This document shows positions 16,765 through 24,323 of a stretch of 64,000 bases of DNA, piece after piece. The translations under genes and the position numbers were made by a program. This stretch comes from an uncultured Vicinamibacterales bacterium. Lineage in GTDB: Bacteria; Acidobacteriota; Vicinamibacteria; Vicinamibacterales; UBA8438. The stretch lies in NCBI GenBank assembly GCA_958295905.1, contig OY282382.1, forward strand, positions 5,266,910 to 5,330,909, given 5' to 3'. How positions within the stretch are numbered: the first letter of the stretch is position 1; the number at the start of each line of letters is the position of its first letter. A model generated the notes under the pieces. The model saw nothing but the letters and a program-made list of their open reading frames with translations, was not told the origin of the DNA and ran no database searches.

Positions 16765-19257
16765 CTACTCTCCCTTCAGAACCTCTTGGGGCGGCACCGC
16801 GGCGGCCCAGACCGCCGGCCGATATGCGGCTCCCAGGACGATCGCCAACAGCACCGCCGAGCACGCCGCCAGCGTCGTGGCGTCGACGTCAATCGCACGC
16901 GAGAGCACCCCCGCGCGATTGACGACCGCAACCGCCACCGCGCTCCCGCCGGCCCCGAAGCAGCCGCCGACACACGCGAGAAGCAGTCCACGCCGCATCA
17001 CGACCCGGACGATGTCCCGCCGACCCGCGCCCAGCGCCAATCGGATCCCGAACTCGCGCCGGCGCAGCCGAACGCCGTACGAAAGCAGCGCGAACAACCC
17101 AATCCCCGCGATGGCGAGCGCCAGCACACACAGCGTCACGAAAAACCGCGCTGTCTGCCGACTCGGCTCCGTAGCCCAGGCCGCCTGTTCCTCCAACGTA
17201 AGGGCGTCGACAATAGCCACGTCGGGATCGAGCTCGGCAACATGATCTTCGATAGCGGGAAGCATTGACATCGGGTCCACAACCGTCGTCACGAGCAGCA
17301 CCGCCCTGCGGAGATCGGACTGGCCGAGGGGCCTGTAGAACGCTGCGACGTCCTCCTCCGTGAGTGACCCGTACCGGATGTTCTCGGCAACGCCGATCAC
17401 GGTGCGTGGGCCGTCGGAATCCTCCGAAATGAAGCGCCGTCCAACCGCGTCTCCATCCGGCCAGAGGCGCCGCGCCGCGGCGGCGTTGATGATCGCCACG
17501 GGCTCGGAGCCTTCGACATCGCCGTCCAGGAATTCGCGACCCCGCGTCACGCGAGCTCCGACAACTTCGAAGAAGCGCTCCGATACGACAACCTCGGCGG
17601 CCGCGGAGGCGGACACCGGCTCTGCCGTGCCCGTCCCCGCCGGCCTCACCCTGACGAGGCGCGTCAGCCGGCCGAGCGGCGCCACATTGGTCACGGCGAC
17701 CCCGACGACGCCGGGAATGGAATCGATACGACTCAGCAGCTCATTGTAGAGTCGGCGACTCTCCGTCGCATCGTGCTTTTGACGCACGCCGTACTCCGAC
17801 GCCAGCAACATGTTCCCCATGGCAAGCCCGAAGCGTGCGTCGAGGGTTCGCACGTAGTGGGCCACCATGGAGCCGGCCAGCACCAACAATACGGTCGATG
17901 CGGCCAGCTGGAGCCCCACGAGCCCGTCCAGCACCCTGGATGTCCGCCTGTCCCCCCCTCCGGTGCCGCCACTACCGTGCATCAGCGACGCACCCGGTCG
18001 GTGCCCTCCGAAAGACATGCCCGAGGCAATACCGCACGCGACTCCCGCCAGTGTCACAAGAGCCAAGCAGAGCGCCACAACCAACCCGTCCGGCCGCACG
18101 TCCAGCAGGGGCACGACATGACTGGGCTGTCTCACAACCGCCGTAACAAGTACTGGCGTGAGCCAATAGATGAGCAGAATCCCGGCAAACGCTCCCAGAA
18201 GCGACAGCGGAACGCTTTCTGCCAGGAAATGCTGGACGACGCGCACCCTGCCCGCGCCAAGCGCGAGCCGTATCTCCATTTCACTGCGCCTGCCCGTCGC
18301 GCGCATCATCAGCAAAGACGCGACATTCGTCGCGGCAACGACCAGCACGATCATTCCAAGGGCGACCAACAGCGCGAATTGAGCCAGTACCCCCGGCCGC
18401 GAGATCACCGGGACGCCAAGGCCATTCGCCCGCGCCACGCGCAGTCGATTCGCTTCGGTCTCCATTCGGCCTGCCCCGTCGAAAATCGGTCGCGCCTTCG
18501 TATCCAGCTCGGCCTGTGCCTCAGCCAGGGAGACTCCCTGACGCAGCCTCGCCATGACACCGAGCCCGGGCCCGTCACCCGACATCTCCACCGCACGCGA
18601 AGCCGTCACTTCCTCCCGCGCGTCGATCGGCAGCCACAACGCGGCGGCGGCCGTACGTGTCGCGCCCACAAAGTCTGGCGGCGTCACCCCGATGATGTCG
18701 AAAGCCCGATTGTTCAATCGGATAGTGCTATCCAGTATCAACGGATCGGAATCGAAATACTGCAGCCACAATCGATGGCTGATGATGGCGCCGGTCACCA
18801 GCGGCGGGCCGTCTTCCGCTCCGAAATCGCGGCCCAGCAGCAAACCCACACGCAGCATCCTGAAGTAATTGTCACTGACCAACTCCGACTGCACCACTCG
18901 GGCCTCGTCACCGGCCCGGGTCATCCCCAGTACCAATGGCATGAACGAACGGGCAGCAACGTCGACGAGACCGGCAGCCTGCTCCGCCAGACTTTCGTAC
19001 TCGTCGGTCGTCAAGGGTCGAAGCCCCCCTCCACGATCCGACGTCACCGACACCGTGACCAACTGCTGAGCGTCGGCAAACGGAAGCGGCCGAAGAACCA
19101 TGGCATTGACCAACCCCAGGATGACGACATTCGGTCCAGTGCCTAGCGCGAAACACACGATGACCGCGAGAGGAACTGCTGGCCGCCGACAGGACGAGCG
19201 GGCGACCTGACGAAGCTCCTGTAGGATTCCCTCTAGCCACGTCGTACCGGCGACCAT
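16765..19257 (-). CDS. ADOP-type ABC transporter permease
   Basis: 830 residues. The first helix is at about 27-50 (VPLAVIVCFALGTGPNVVIL), followed by NAMVLRPLPF, a MacB-like periplasmic core, an FtsX bundle around residues 280-400 (LVALGMIVLVVAATNVASLL), a second core with the usual GREFLDGDVEG and RFISEDSDGPRTVIGV elements, and a final bundle (VLALAIAGIGLFALLSYGVR). It precedes the IS-split paralogue by 185 bp on the same strand and may have been cotranscribed with it. No ATPase lies beside it. The purine-rich GGGAGGT almost touches the ATG, so the start could be slightly different. Confidence 0.86.
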   Translation of the reverse strand: MVAGTTWLEGILQELRQVARSSCRRPAVPLAVIVCFALGTGPNVVILGLVNAMVLRPLPFADAQQLVTVSVTSDRGGGLRPLTTDEYESLAEQAAGLVDVAARSFMPLVLGMTRAGDEARVVQSELVSDNYFRMLRVGLLLGRDFGAEDGPPLVTGAIISHRLWLQYFDSDPLILDSTIRLNNRAFDIIGVTPPDFVGATRTAAAALWLPIDAREEVTASRAVEMSGDGPGLGVMARLRQGVSLAEAQAELDTKARPIFDGAGRMETEANRLRVARANGLGVPVISRPGVLAQFALLVALGMIVLVVAATNVASLLMMRATGRRSEMEIRLALGAGRVRVVQHFLAESVPLSLLGAFAGILLIYWLTPVLVTAVVRQPSHVVPLLDVRPDGLVVALCLALVTLAGVACGIASGMSFGGHRPGASLMHGSGGTGGGDRRTSRVLDGLVGLQLAASTVLLVLAGSMVAHYVRTLDARFGLAMGNMLLASEYGVRQKHDATESRRLYNELLSRIDSIPGVVGVAVTNVAPLGRLTRLVRVRPAGTGTAEPVSASAAAEVVVSERFFEVVGARVTRGREFLDGDVEGSEPVAIINAAAARRLWPDGDAVGRRFISEDSDGPRTVIGVAENIRYGSLTEEDVAAFYRPLGQSDLRRAVLLVTTVVDPMSMLPAIEDHVAELDPDVAIVDALTLEEQAAWATEPSRQTARFFVTLCVLALAIAGIGLFALLSYGVRLRRREFGIRLALGAGRRDIVRVVMRRGLLLACVGGCFGAGGSAVAVAVVNRAGVLSRAIDVDATTLAACSAVLLAIVLGAAYRPAVWAAAVPPQEVLKGE

Positions 19258-19751
19258 ACCTCCCCCCCATTACCCCTGGGAACACACCGCCGGGCTCCGC
19301 GGTCACTCCCCGTAGAACCGGCCCCTGCTGCCGACCGCGTGTTTGCGATCGATTCCGGACTTCGGTCGCCCCCCCAAGATGTCGTGGTCGCCGACGGCAC
19401 CATCGAAACCCGTCGTGCGCACGCCGCCGTCATGACGCGTCATTGCGCTCCGGCGAGCGTTCCACGCCAGTGAAATCGACGTTCCACATCCCGGGAGTCC
19501 GTGTTCCACATCAGCGAAATACACATCAACCCGGCCCCTACAAGCCCCTTGCGGAGTTCCAGGGCGTTCACGGTTTCCATGTCTCGCGGCAGCATCGCAC
19601 CTGCACGGTGGGGTGTCAAGAACGGGGCCGCTCTCGCGGCCACGGGCTCCGCTGCGCCTCCGCCCGCGCTGGAATGGAGGTCGTGCAGGCGCACGTCCCT
19701 GATCCCCGCCTTACCGCCGTGCCTTTACTTCACGGCAACGTGATGCACGAC
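19258..19751. other. Intergenic stretch without a supported gene
   Basis: About 490 bp. The motif GTTCCAC recurs at 19459, 19481 and 19503 with related flanks. A minus-strand stretch near 19539-19590 reads METVNALELRKGL, resembling a Phd-type antitoxin start, but nothing follows it. The stretch probably consists of remnants at the boundary of the foreign island. Confidence 0.5.
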
Positions 19752-20010
19752 GCGCACACGGCGGTGTTGATGCGCGAGCATGTTGCGTTGCCGCTCGACA
19801 CGATCAACGCGGCGGCGCGGCCGAAGTGGTGGCGGCCCTTGGCGGCAGGGCCGAAACGGCGCGCGAACTTTGCTACCGCTCTGCGACCGGAAGAAACGCG
19901 CGGCCGAGGCGCTGCGATACAACACGCTCGTCCAAAGCTGGTCGGAGATCACGCGACTGGCCCGGTCCGCGCCCGCGGAGCAGGGGGCCCTGTTCGGCGA
20001 CGCCCACTGA
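19752..20010 (+). pseudogene. C-terminal remnant of a DUF1156-type DNA methylase
   Basis: Plus-strand reading gives GGAAEVVAALGGRAETAREL CYRS and, after a one-base shift, LCDRKKRAAEALRYNTLVQS WSEITRLARSAPAEQGALFG up to the TGA at 20008. This is the characteristic tail of adenine-specific DUF1156 methylases (ARELCYRLYxLCERKxxAxEAxxYN). The catalytic part is absent. It suggests the island once carried another DNA-modification gene. Confidence 0.65.
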
Positions 20011-20097
20011 AGCGTGAAGCGTCGACCGGAGCGCCTCCGGTCACGGCTACGGCACGGCGCTGTACCGCGCCGCCGGGGTCACACGGCTCGTCAAGGA

Positions 20098-20268
20098 CGT
20101 GCCGGCAACCCGCGGCGAACTCCGCGGCGCGCCACAACTGGCTGGCGGTGGCGCGGAAACGGCTCGGATCGGCCGGATTTCGGCGGTTTCGGCCGCTGTT
20201 CGACACGTTCTCGGGCCGAAGACGGCCCGGCCGGACGTAGCAGAGCTACCGCCACGAACTGCCAGGAG
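20098..20268 (+). repeat. Dispersed repeat R2, copy 2
   Basis: It matches 12188-12340 across CCGCGGCGCGCCACAACTGG, GGCGCGGAAACGGCTCGGAT and GACACGTTCTCGGGCCGA. It is joined directly to the MITE-like element that begins at 20269, so the two may have moved or been captured together. Confidence 0.75.
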
Positions 20269-20432
20269 CGTCCCACGCTGACTGCGCGTGACGGCTCGCC
20301 CCCGATTCGAGGGGTCGCCACCGGCTTGCCGACCGGCCGGCGCCGCGGGAACCCACGATTCCGCACGTCCGGAGCCCCAGCCAGGACCCGCCGCGATTCC
20401 GCCTGCGCACGGCGGTGGCGGAGCGTGGGATG
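20269..20432 (+). repeat. MITE-like element, copy 2 (164 bp)
   Basis: The ends are CGTCCCACGCT (20269-20279) and AGCGTGGGATG (20422-20432), inverse apart from one base. The inverted region extends imperfectly to CCAGGAGCGTCCCACGCT on the left. The interior carries long identical blocks with the copy at 4369-4531. There is no coding frame. The remaining gap to 20553 shows nothing else. Confidence 0.75.
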
Positions 20433-20553
20433 GTCCTGACGGACTGCGGGGCCGCGCCGACACGCGGAGGACGGAGCGGTATACTCTGTCGAGGCTCCGC
20501 CTCAGACCGGCGCGCAGGTTCCGCGATCGCCGACACCGTTGTCCAATCCACCG

Positions 20554-21384
20554 ATGGCGAACACAACACGATCAAGACCCGAACGAAAGCCGGAGAGCGC
20601 AGGCGGCCCCCTGTTCGACCCGGCGGCCCTTCGCGCCGCCTGTCGTGAGGGGCGGTTCACCGAGACCACCTCCGGCGTCTGCCCCGGCTTCGCGCAGGCG
20701 AACCTGATCGTGCTGCCGGGTGCGCTCGCCGGCGATTTCCGGTCCTTCTGCGAGCGCAATCCACGTCCGTGCCCGCTGCTCGCGGTGAGCGGGCATCCGG
20801 TGCTGCGCTCGCTCGCGTCGGGCGCCGACCTGCGGACCGATCTGCCCCGGTACCGGGTCACCCGGCGCGGGACGCCGGACTTCGAATGCCGGGACGTGCG
20901 GGAGGTCTGGGAGCCCGATCTCACCGCCTTCCTGCTCGGCTGCAGCTTCGGGTTCGAGGCGGGCCTGGTGGAGGCCGGAATACGGCTTCGGCATCAGGAC
21001 GAGGATCGCGTCGTCCCGATGTACGTCACCAATCGCGACTGCGAACCGGCCGGCCCGTTCCGGGGGCGTCTCGTGGTCAGCATGAGGCCGATTCCCGCAT
21101 CGCGGGTGGATGACGCCATCCGCATCAGCGGCGGGCAGCCGCTTGCCCACGGCGCCCCGGTGCACGCCGGCGACCCGGCGGCGCTCGGAATCGGCGATCT
21201 CGCCCGGCCCGACTGGGGGGAGGACGGGGGGCTTCTGCCGGGAGAGGCGCCGGTCTTCTGGGCCTGCGGCGTGACCTCGCAGGTCGTGGCGCGAAACGCC
21301 CGGCCCGAGCTCATGATTTCCCACGCGCCGGGCTTCATGTTCGTCACCGATGTACCGATAGCCGAGCAGAAGCGGAGTGGTTGA
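20554..21384 (+). CDS. DUF1445 (UPF0317) putative hydro-lyase
   Basis: 276 residues from the ATG at 20554. The family is close to D-glutamate cyclase and YcsI-like putative hydro-lyases, cytosolic and metal-independent as far as known. Conserved blocks are all present: GVCPGFAQANLIVLP, FCERNPRPCPLL, ADLRTDLPRYRV, FLLGCSFGFEAGL, VPMYVTNRDC, GRLVVSMRPI, HGAPVHAGDPAALGI and PVFWACGVTSQ followed by HAPGFMFVTD. Length is normal, so it is probably functional. It is immediately followed by the cytosine methyltransferase but has higher GC, so the two may simply have been brought together. Confidence 0.85.
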   Translation: MANTTRSRPERKPESAGGPLFDPAALRAACREGRFTETTSGVCPGFAQANLIVLPGALAGDFRSFCERNPRPCPLLAVSGHPVLRSLASGADLRTDLPRYRVTRRGTPDFECRDVREVWEPDLTAFLLGCSFGFEAGLVEAGIRLRHQDEDRVVPMYVTNRDCEPAGPFRGRLVVSMRPIPASRVDDAIRISGGQPLAHGAPVHAGDPAALGIGDLARPDWGEDGGLLPGEAPVFWACGVTSQVVARNARPELMISHAPGFMFVTDVPIAEQKRSG

Positions 21385-21445
21385 ACAGACCAGCGCTTTG
21401 CGACAAATAAACATTAGAATTACCGGGGAACTCCTTGGCGTGAAA

Positions 21446-22582
21446 ATGCCTTACGACATCTCGGAAAACAAGCGTGACTGGTATCGTTCGGTGGCGGCGA
21501 GATCGAGACGAAGGAAGAAAGCCGCCTGCAACGGGGAACTGGAGCCCAACCTGAAGAAGGTCAATCTTCCGGTCCTGAGACCGGAAAATCTGATGCCGCA
21601 ACAAGAAAGGCACGGATTGACGGCGTTATCCCTGTTTTCCGGCGGCGGCGGTCTCGACCTTGCCTTCGACCGTGCGGGGTTCGAACACGTCGCCAGCTTC
21701 GACATCCTCGAAATCTGCGGTGCCACACTTCGACGGAGCCGCCCCGGTTGGCAGGTATTCAGCGGCCCCGGCGGCGATGTCGGCAAAGTCGATTTTTCCC
21801 GCTTTTCAGATGATGTCGATGTAATTCATGGAGGCCCTCCCTGCCAACCTTTCTCCATTGCAGGGAAGCGCAACGGCGGCAGGGACAAGCGAGATATGTG
21901 GCCGGCCTTCGTTTCGGCGGTTCTGCGGATTAAACCCGCAGCGTTCGTGGCCGAGAATGTCCCTGGACTGCTGGATCCGAAGTTCAACCAGTATGTCGAC
22001 GAAGTCATTCTCAAGCCGCTCGAGGCTAATTATCGCGTAGTGAAATTTTCCCTTCTTGCATCGGATTTCGGCGTGCCGCAAGTTCGAAAAAGGGTCATAC
22101 TCGTCGGTTTCGAGTCGAGGAAATCCGCCCAACGCTTCGACATCCCGAAGCCAACGCATCGTACCCGGGATGACTTGTTTTCTCTACCGATTCCCACCAT
22201 GGGGGCGAGAGCAGCGCTGGGGCTTCCGGACATTGGTTTCGATTGCTTCTCTCCTACCCTTCGATCCGGCTTCACCGGTCCCAGAAAATCCACGAGCATC
22301 CTCAACAGCAAGGCAAGTCAACTGATATGGGACAGGTTGAGAATCTGGCCCAATGGAGTCCAGAAAACCCGGGAAATGGCCGTTGCGTTTCCTCCGGAGA
22401 ATGGTCATTTCAGGCTGTCGATTCAGGACTGCGCTATCTTGCAAGGATTTCCCGAAGATTGGCATTTCGAAGGAGCTGCTTATCAGATACTGGGACAGAT
22501 TGGAAATTCCGTATGCCCACCAGTAGGGTACGTAGTTGCAAAGTCCGTATCAAGGGCGTTGAATGGCTGTTCAGGACGATAG
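21446..22582 (+). CDS. C5-cytosine DNA methyltransferase (type II modification)
   Basis: 378 residues from ATG 21446; an in-frame GTG at 21377 overlapping the previous gene is possible. Motif I is LSLFSGGGGLDLAFDRAG (about 61-78), motif IV is GGPPCQPFS with catalytic Cys133, motif VI is AENVPG (169-174), motif VIII is QVRKRVILVGF, and motif X is GQIGNSVCPPVG. The variable target-recognition segment lies between VIII and IX. It methylates cytosine in an unknown short site to protect against the nuclease encoded next, whose gene overlaps its end by 20 bases. Base composition drops clearly below the surroundings, a sign of transfer. Confidence 0.93.
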   Translation: MPYDISENKRDWYRSVAARSRRRKKAACNGELEPNLKKVNLPVLRPENLMPQQERHGLTALSLFSGGGGLDLAFDRAGFEHVASFDILEICGATLRRSRPGWQVFSGPGGDVGKVDFSRFSDDVDVIHGGPPCQPFSIAGKRNGGRDKRDMWPAFVSAVLRIKPAAFVAENVPGLLDPKFNQYVDEVILKPLEANYRVVKFSLLASDFGVPQVRKRVILVGFESRKSAQRFDIPKPTHRTRDDLFSLPIPTMGARAALGLPDIGFDCFSPTLRSGFTGPRKSTSILNSKASQLIWDRLRIWPNGVQKTREMAVAFPPENGHFRLSIQDCAILQGFPEDWHFEGAAYQILGQIGNSVCPPVGYVVAKSVSRALNGCSGR

Positions 22583-23279
22583 ACGAGAGGCGGAAATGTG
22601 CCGGATTGCTGGTTTGAGATCTGGTGGGAGCCGGTCCGGCGTGGATGCGTTTTGCGATTTTTCTGAAGACGGAGTTCATTACTCTGTGCCTATCGAGCTG
22701 AAATCGACGACGAATTATTCGGTTTCGACCGCCAGAGATGTCGGGCGGGAACATATTGCCAAATGGCGCAGTCGTATATGGATATTCGGATTCTATGATC
22801 CATCCGGCACTGAAATCGGCAACCTGTTGATTCTTGGTCCGCGGGAGATGGAGGGCTGGATTGGACGTATCGAAAGGTATATTGGCCCGGATTTCGCCAT
22901 CGGGGACCGCATTTCCCACAGGCTCACGTCGGAAGATTTGCATATCATTTGCGGAGAAAAGGATGTATATACCGTGGACGATGCAAGATCTCTTCACAAG
23001 AGGCAGTGGTCCAGCGACAGATATTCTGACGAGATGGATAGAGAAGATGGTTATAGCCCTGGAAAGATGCTCCAGATACTCAAACTGAGGTCTCAATATC
23101 TGGTCAATCGAGGAGCAACACTGAACAATCCACATATTCCGAAGAAGTTCTTTTACGGATTTCAGGATCACATGATGGACGTGAAAAGTGGGTTCGACAT
23201 GCTGTCGTCGTCAATCACCGCCCAGATAAGTTCAATAACCATTTCTGATAGCAAGTTATCCCGGATAGCGAAAACCTGA
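22563..23279 (+). CDS. Putative type II restriction endonuclease (PD-(D/E)XK)
   Basis: 238 residues, overlapping the methyltransferase by 20 bases. SGVDAFCDFSEDGVHYSVPI followed by ELKST fits the nuclease core: Asp28, then Glu45-Leu-Lys47 as the (D/E)xK pair. The next block (VSTARDVGREHIAKWR, then IWIFGFYD) looks like the strand and helix after the catalytic hairpin. I do not recognise the specificity group. The gene is AT-richer than its neighbours, like its partner. Its last 60 or so bases overlap the antiparallel end of an ISL3 transposase remnant, so the C-terminus may be replaced by IS sequence and the enzyme could be truncated. Activity is uncertain. Confidence 0.65.
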   Translation: MAVQDDRREAEMCRIAGLRSGGSRSGVDAFCDFSEDGVHYSVPIELKSTTNYSVSTARDVGREHIAKWRSRIWIFGFYDPSGTEIGNLLILGPREMEGWIGRIERYIGPDFAIGDRISHRLTSEDLHIICGEKDVYTVDDARSLHKRQWSSDRYSDEMDREDGYSPGKMLQILKLRSQYLVNRGATLNNPHIPKKFFYGFQDHMMDVKSGFDMLSSSITAQISSITISDSKLSRIAKT

Positions 23280-23990
23280 ATCTCTTCAAATGCGTGTGGG
23301 TAGGGGCGGTGCCAGTTCGATGCCTCCGCAGCACAGGAAACAGCATCGAGATGAGCGCACCGGCCGAGAGGAAACCGTACGCGCGCCGCGCAATCACACG
23401 CAGCTTGTTGTTGATACCCTCCACCGGACCGTTCGTCATCCGGGTGTACAGATACGCCAGGATGCCTTCCGCATGTTTCCGAATCGTGCGCCCCAGCTTC
23501 ACGAACGACGCCAAGCGGGACCGCGCAGCCCACTCCAGCCACTCCTCCAGCAGATCCGGCGCATCCTCGGGCGTCGCCTGCCCCAGGATCGTCGCCAGAT
23601 ACTCCTTCAGTTCGTAGGCCCGGTCCAGCGCCCGGTTCTCACGGCGCAACGTCTCCAGACGCCGGGCCTCGCCGGGCTTCAGCCGCCCCGGGTGCTTCAG
23701 CAACGCATAGCGCGTCCCCTTCAGCGCCTTCGCATCCGCCGGTTCCAGACGCCGCTGCTCCGAACGACGCACCTCGTCAACCGCATCCGACGCAAGCCGC
23801 TCAACGTGAAAACGGTCGAACACCACCCGCGCATGCGGAACCCACGCCGCCAACGCCTTCTGCCAGCTCGACGCCAAGTCCGCCGTCACCAACTCCATCC
23901 GCGCACACCCGCCCGGTCCCAACTGCGTCAGCCACGAGCGTCAGATACCGGTGACGCTTCCGGCAAACGGAACTCCGCGGAGTCCACCTG
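23215..23990 (-). pseudogene. ISL3-family transposase, N-terminally truncated
   Basis: The main frame (23922-23215) covers the catalytic core's second half and C-terminus: VTADLASSWQKALAAWVPHA, VVFDRFHVERLASDAVDEVR, a long helical insert, and ARSRLASFVKLGRTIRKH then MTNGPVEGINNKLRVIARRA YGF, which are ISL3 hallmarks. Upstream, in another frame, KRHRYLTLVAD can still be read, so the gene is frameshifted and deleted before about 23990. The N-terminal zinc finger and helix-turn-helix are missing. No clear terminal inverted repeats were found. Confidence 0.78.
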
Positions 23991-24039
23991 TCCTGACGCC
24001 CCGGTGGCGTCTCGAACGAACCACCCGCTCCGGCTCCGT

Positions 24040-24147
24040 CGGGTTGGGACGGGACGTGCGGTGAACCGGGTTGGGACGGGACGTGCGGTGAACCGGGTTG
24101 GGACGGGACGTGCGGTGAACCGGGTTGGGACGGGACGTGCGGTGAAC
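24040..24147 (+). repeat. 27-bp tandem repeat, four perfect copies
   Basis: The unit begins CGGGTTGGGACGGGACGTGC and starts at 24040, 24067, 24094 and 24121; a partial fifth copy follows to 24153. All four are identical, so the array is young or kept uniform. It abuts the truncated ISL3 transposase. Confidence 0.93.
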
Positions 24148-24323
24148 CGGGTTCCCCGGGCGCGGCAGGGTTGAAGAACAGGGGGCGGGATGACCGGGAT
24201 GGCGCTAATACGGACCATCAGCATACGCGCCGCCGTTGCGGGACGTCTTCAAGATCCTGGACGGATGCTCGAGTCGGTTCCGGACCGCCCGGCCGGCCCG
24301 GTCGTGCGTGTTACGATGCGCCG

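Noticed and set aside
19539..19596. Minus-strand METVNALELRKGL as a Phd-type antitoxin
   Set aside because: Only about a dozen residues fit and the frame then ends or becomes non-protein-like; too short to call.
24040..24147. Four direct repeats considered as CRISPR
   Set aside because: The units are contiguous with no spacers, so this is a minisatellite.
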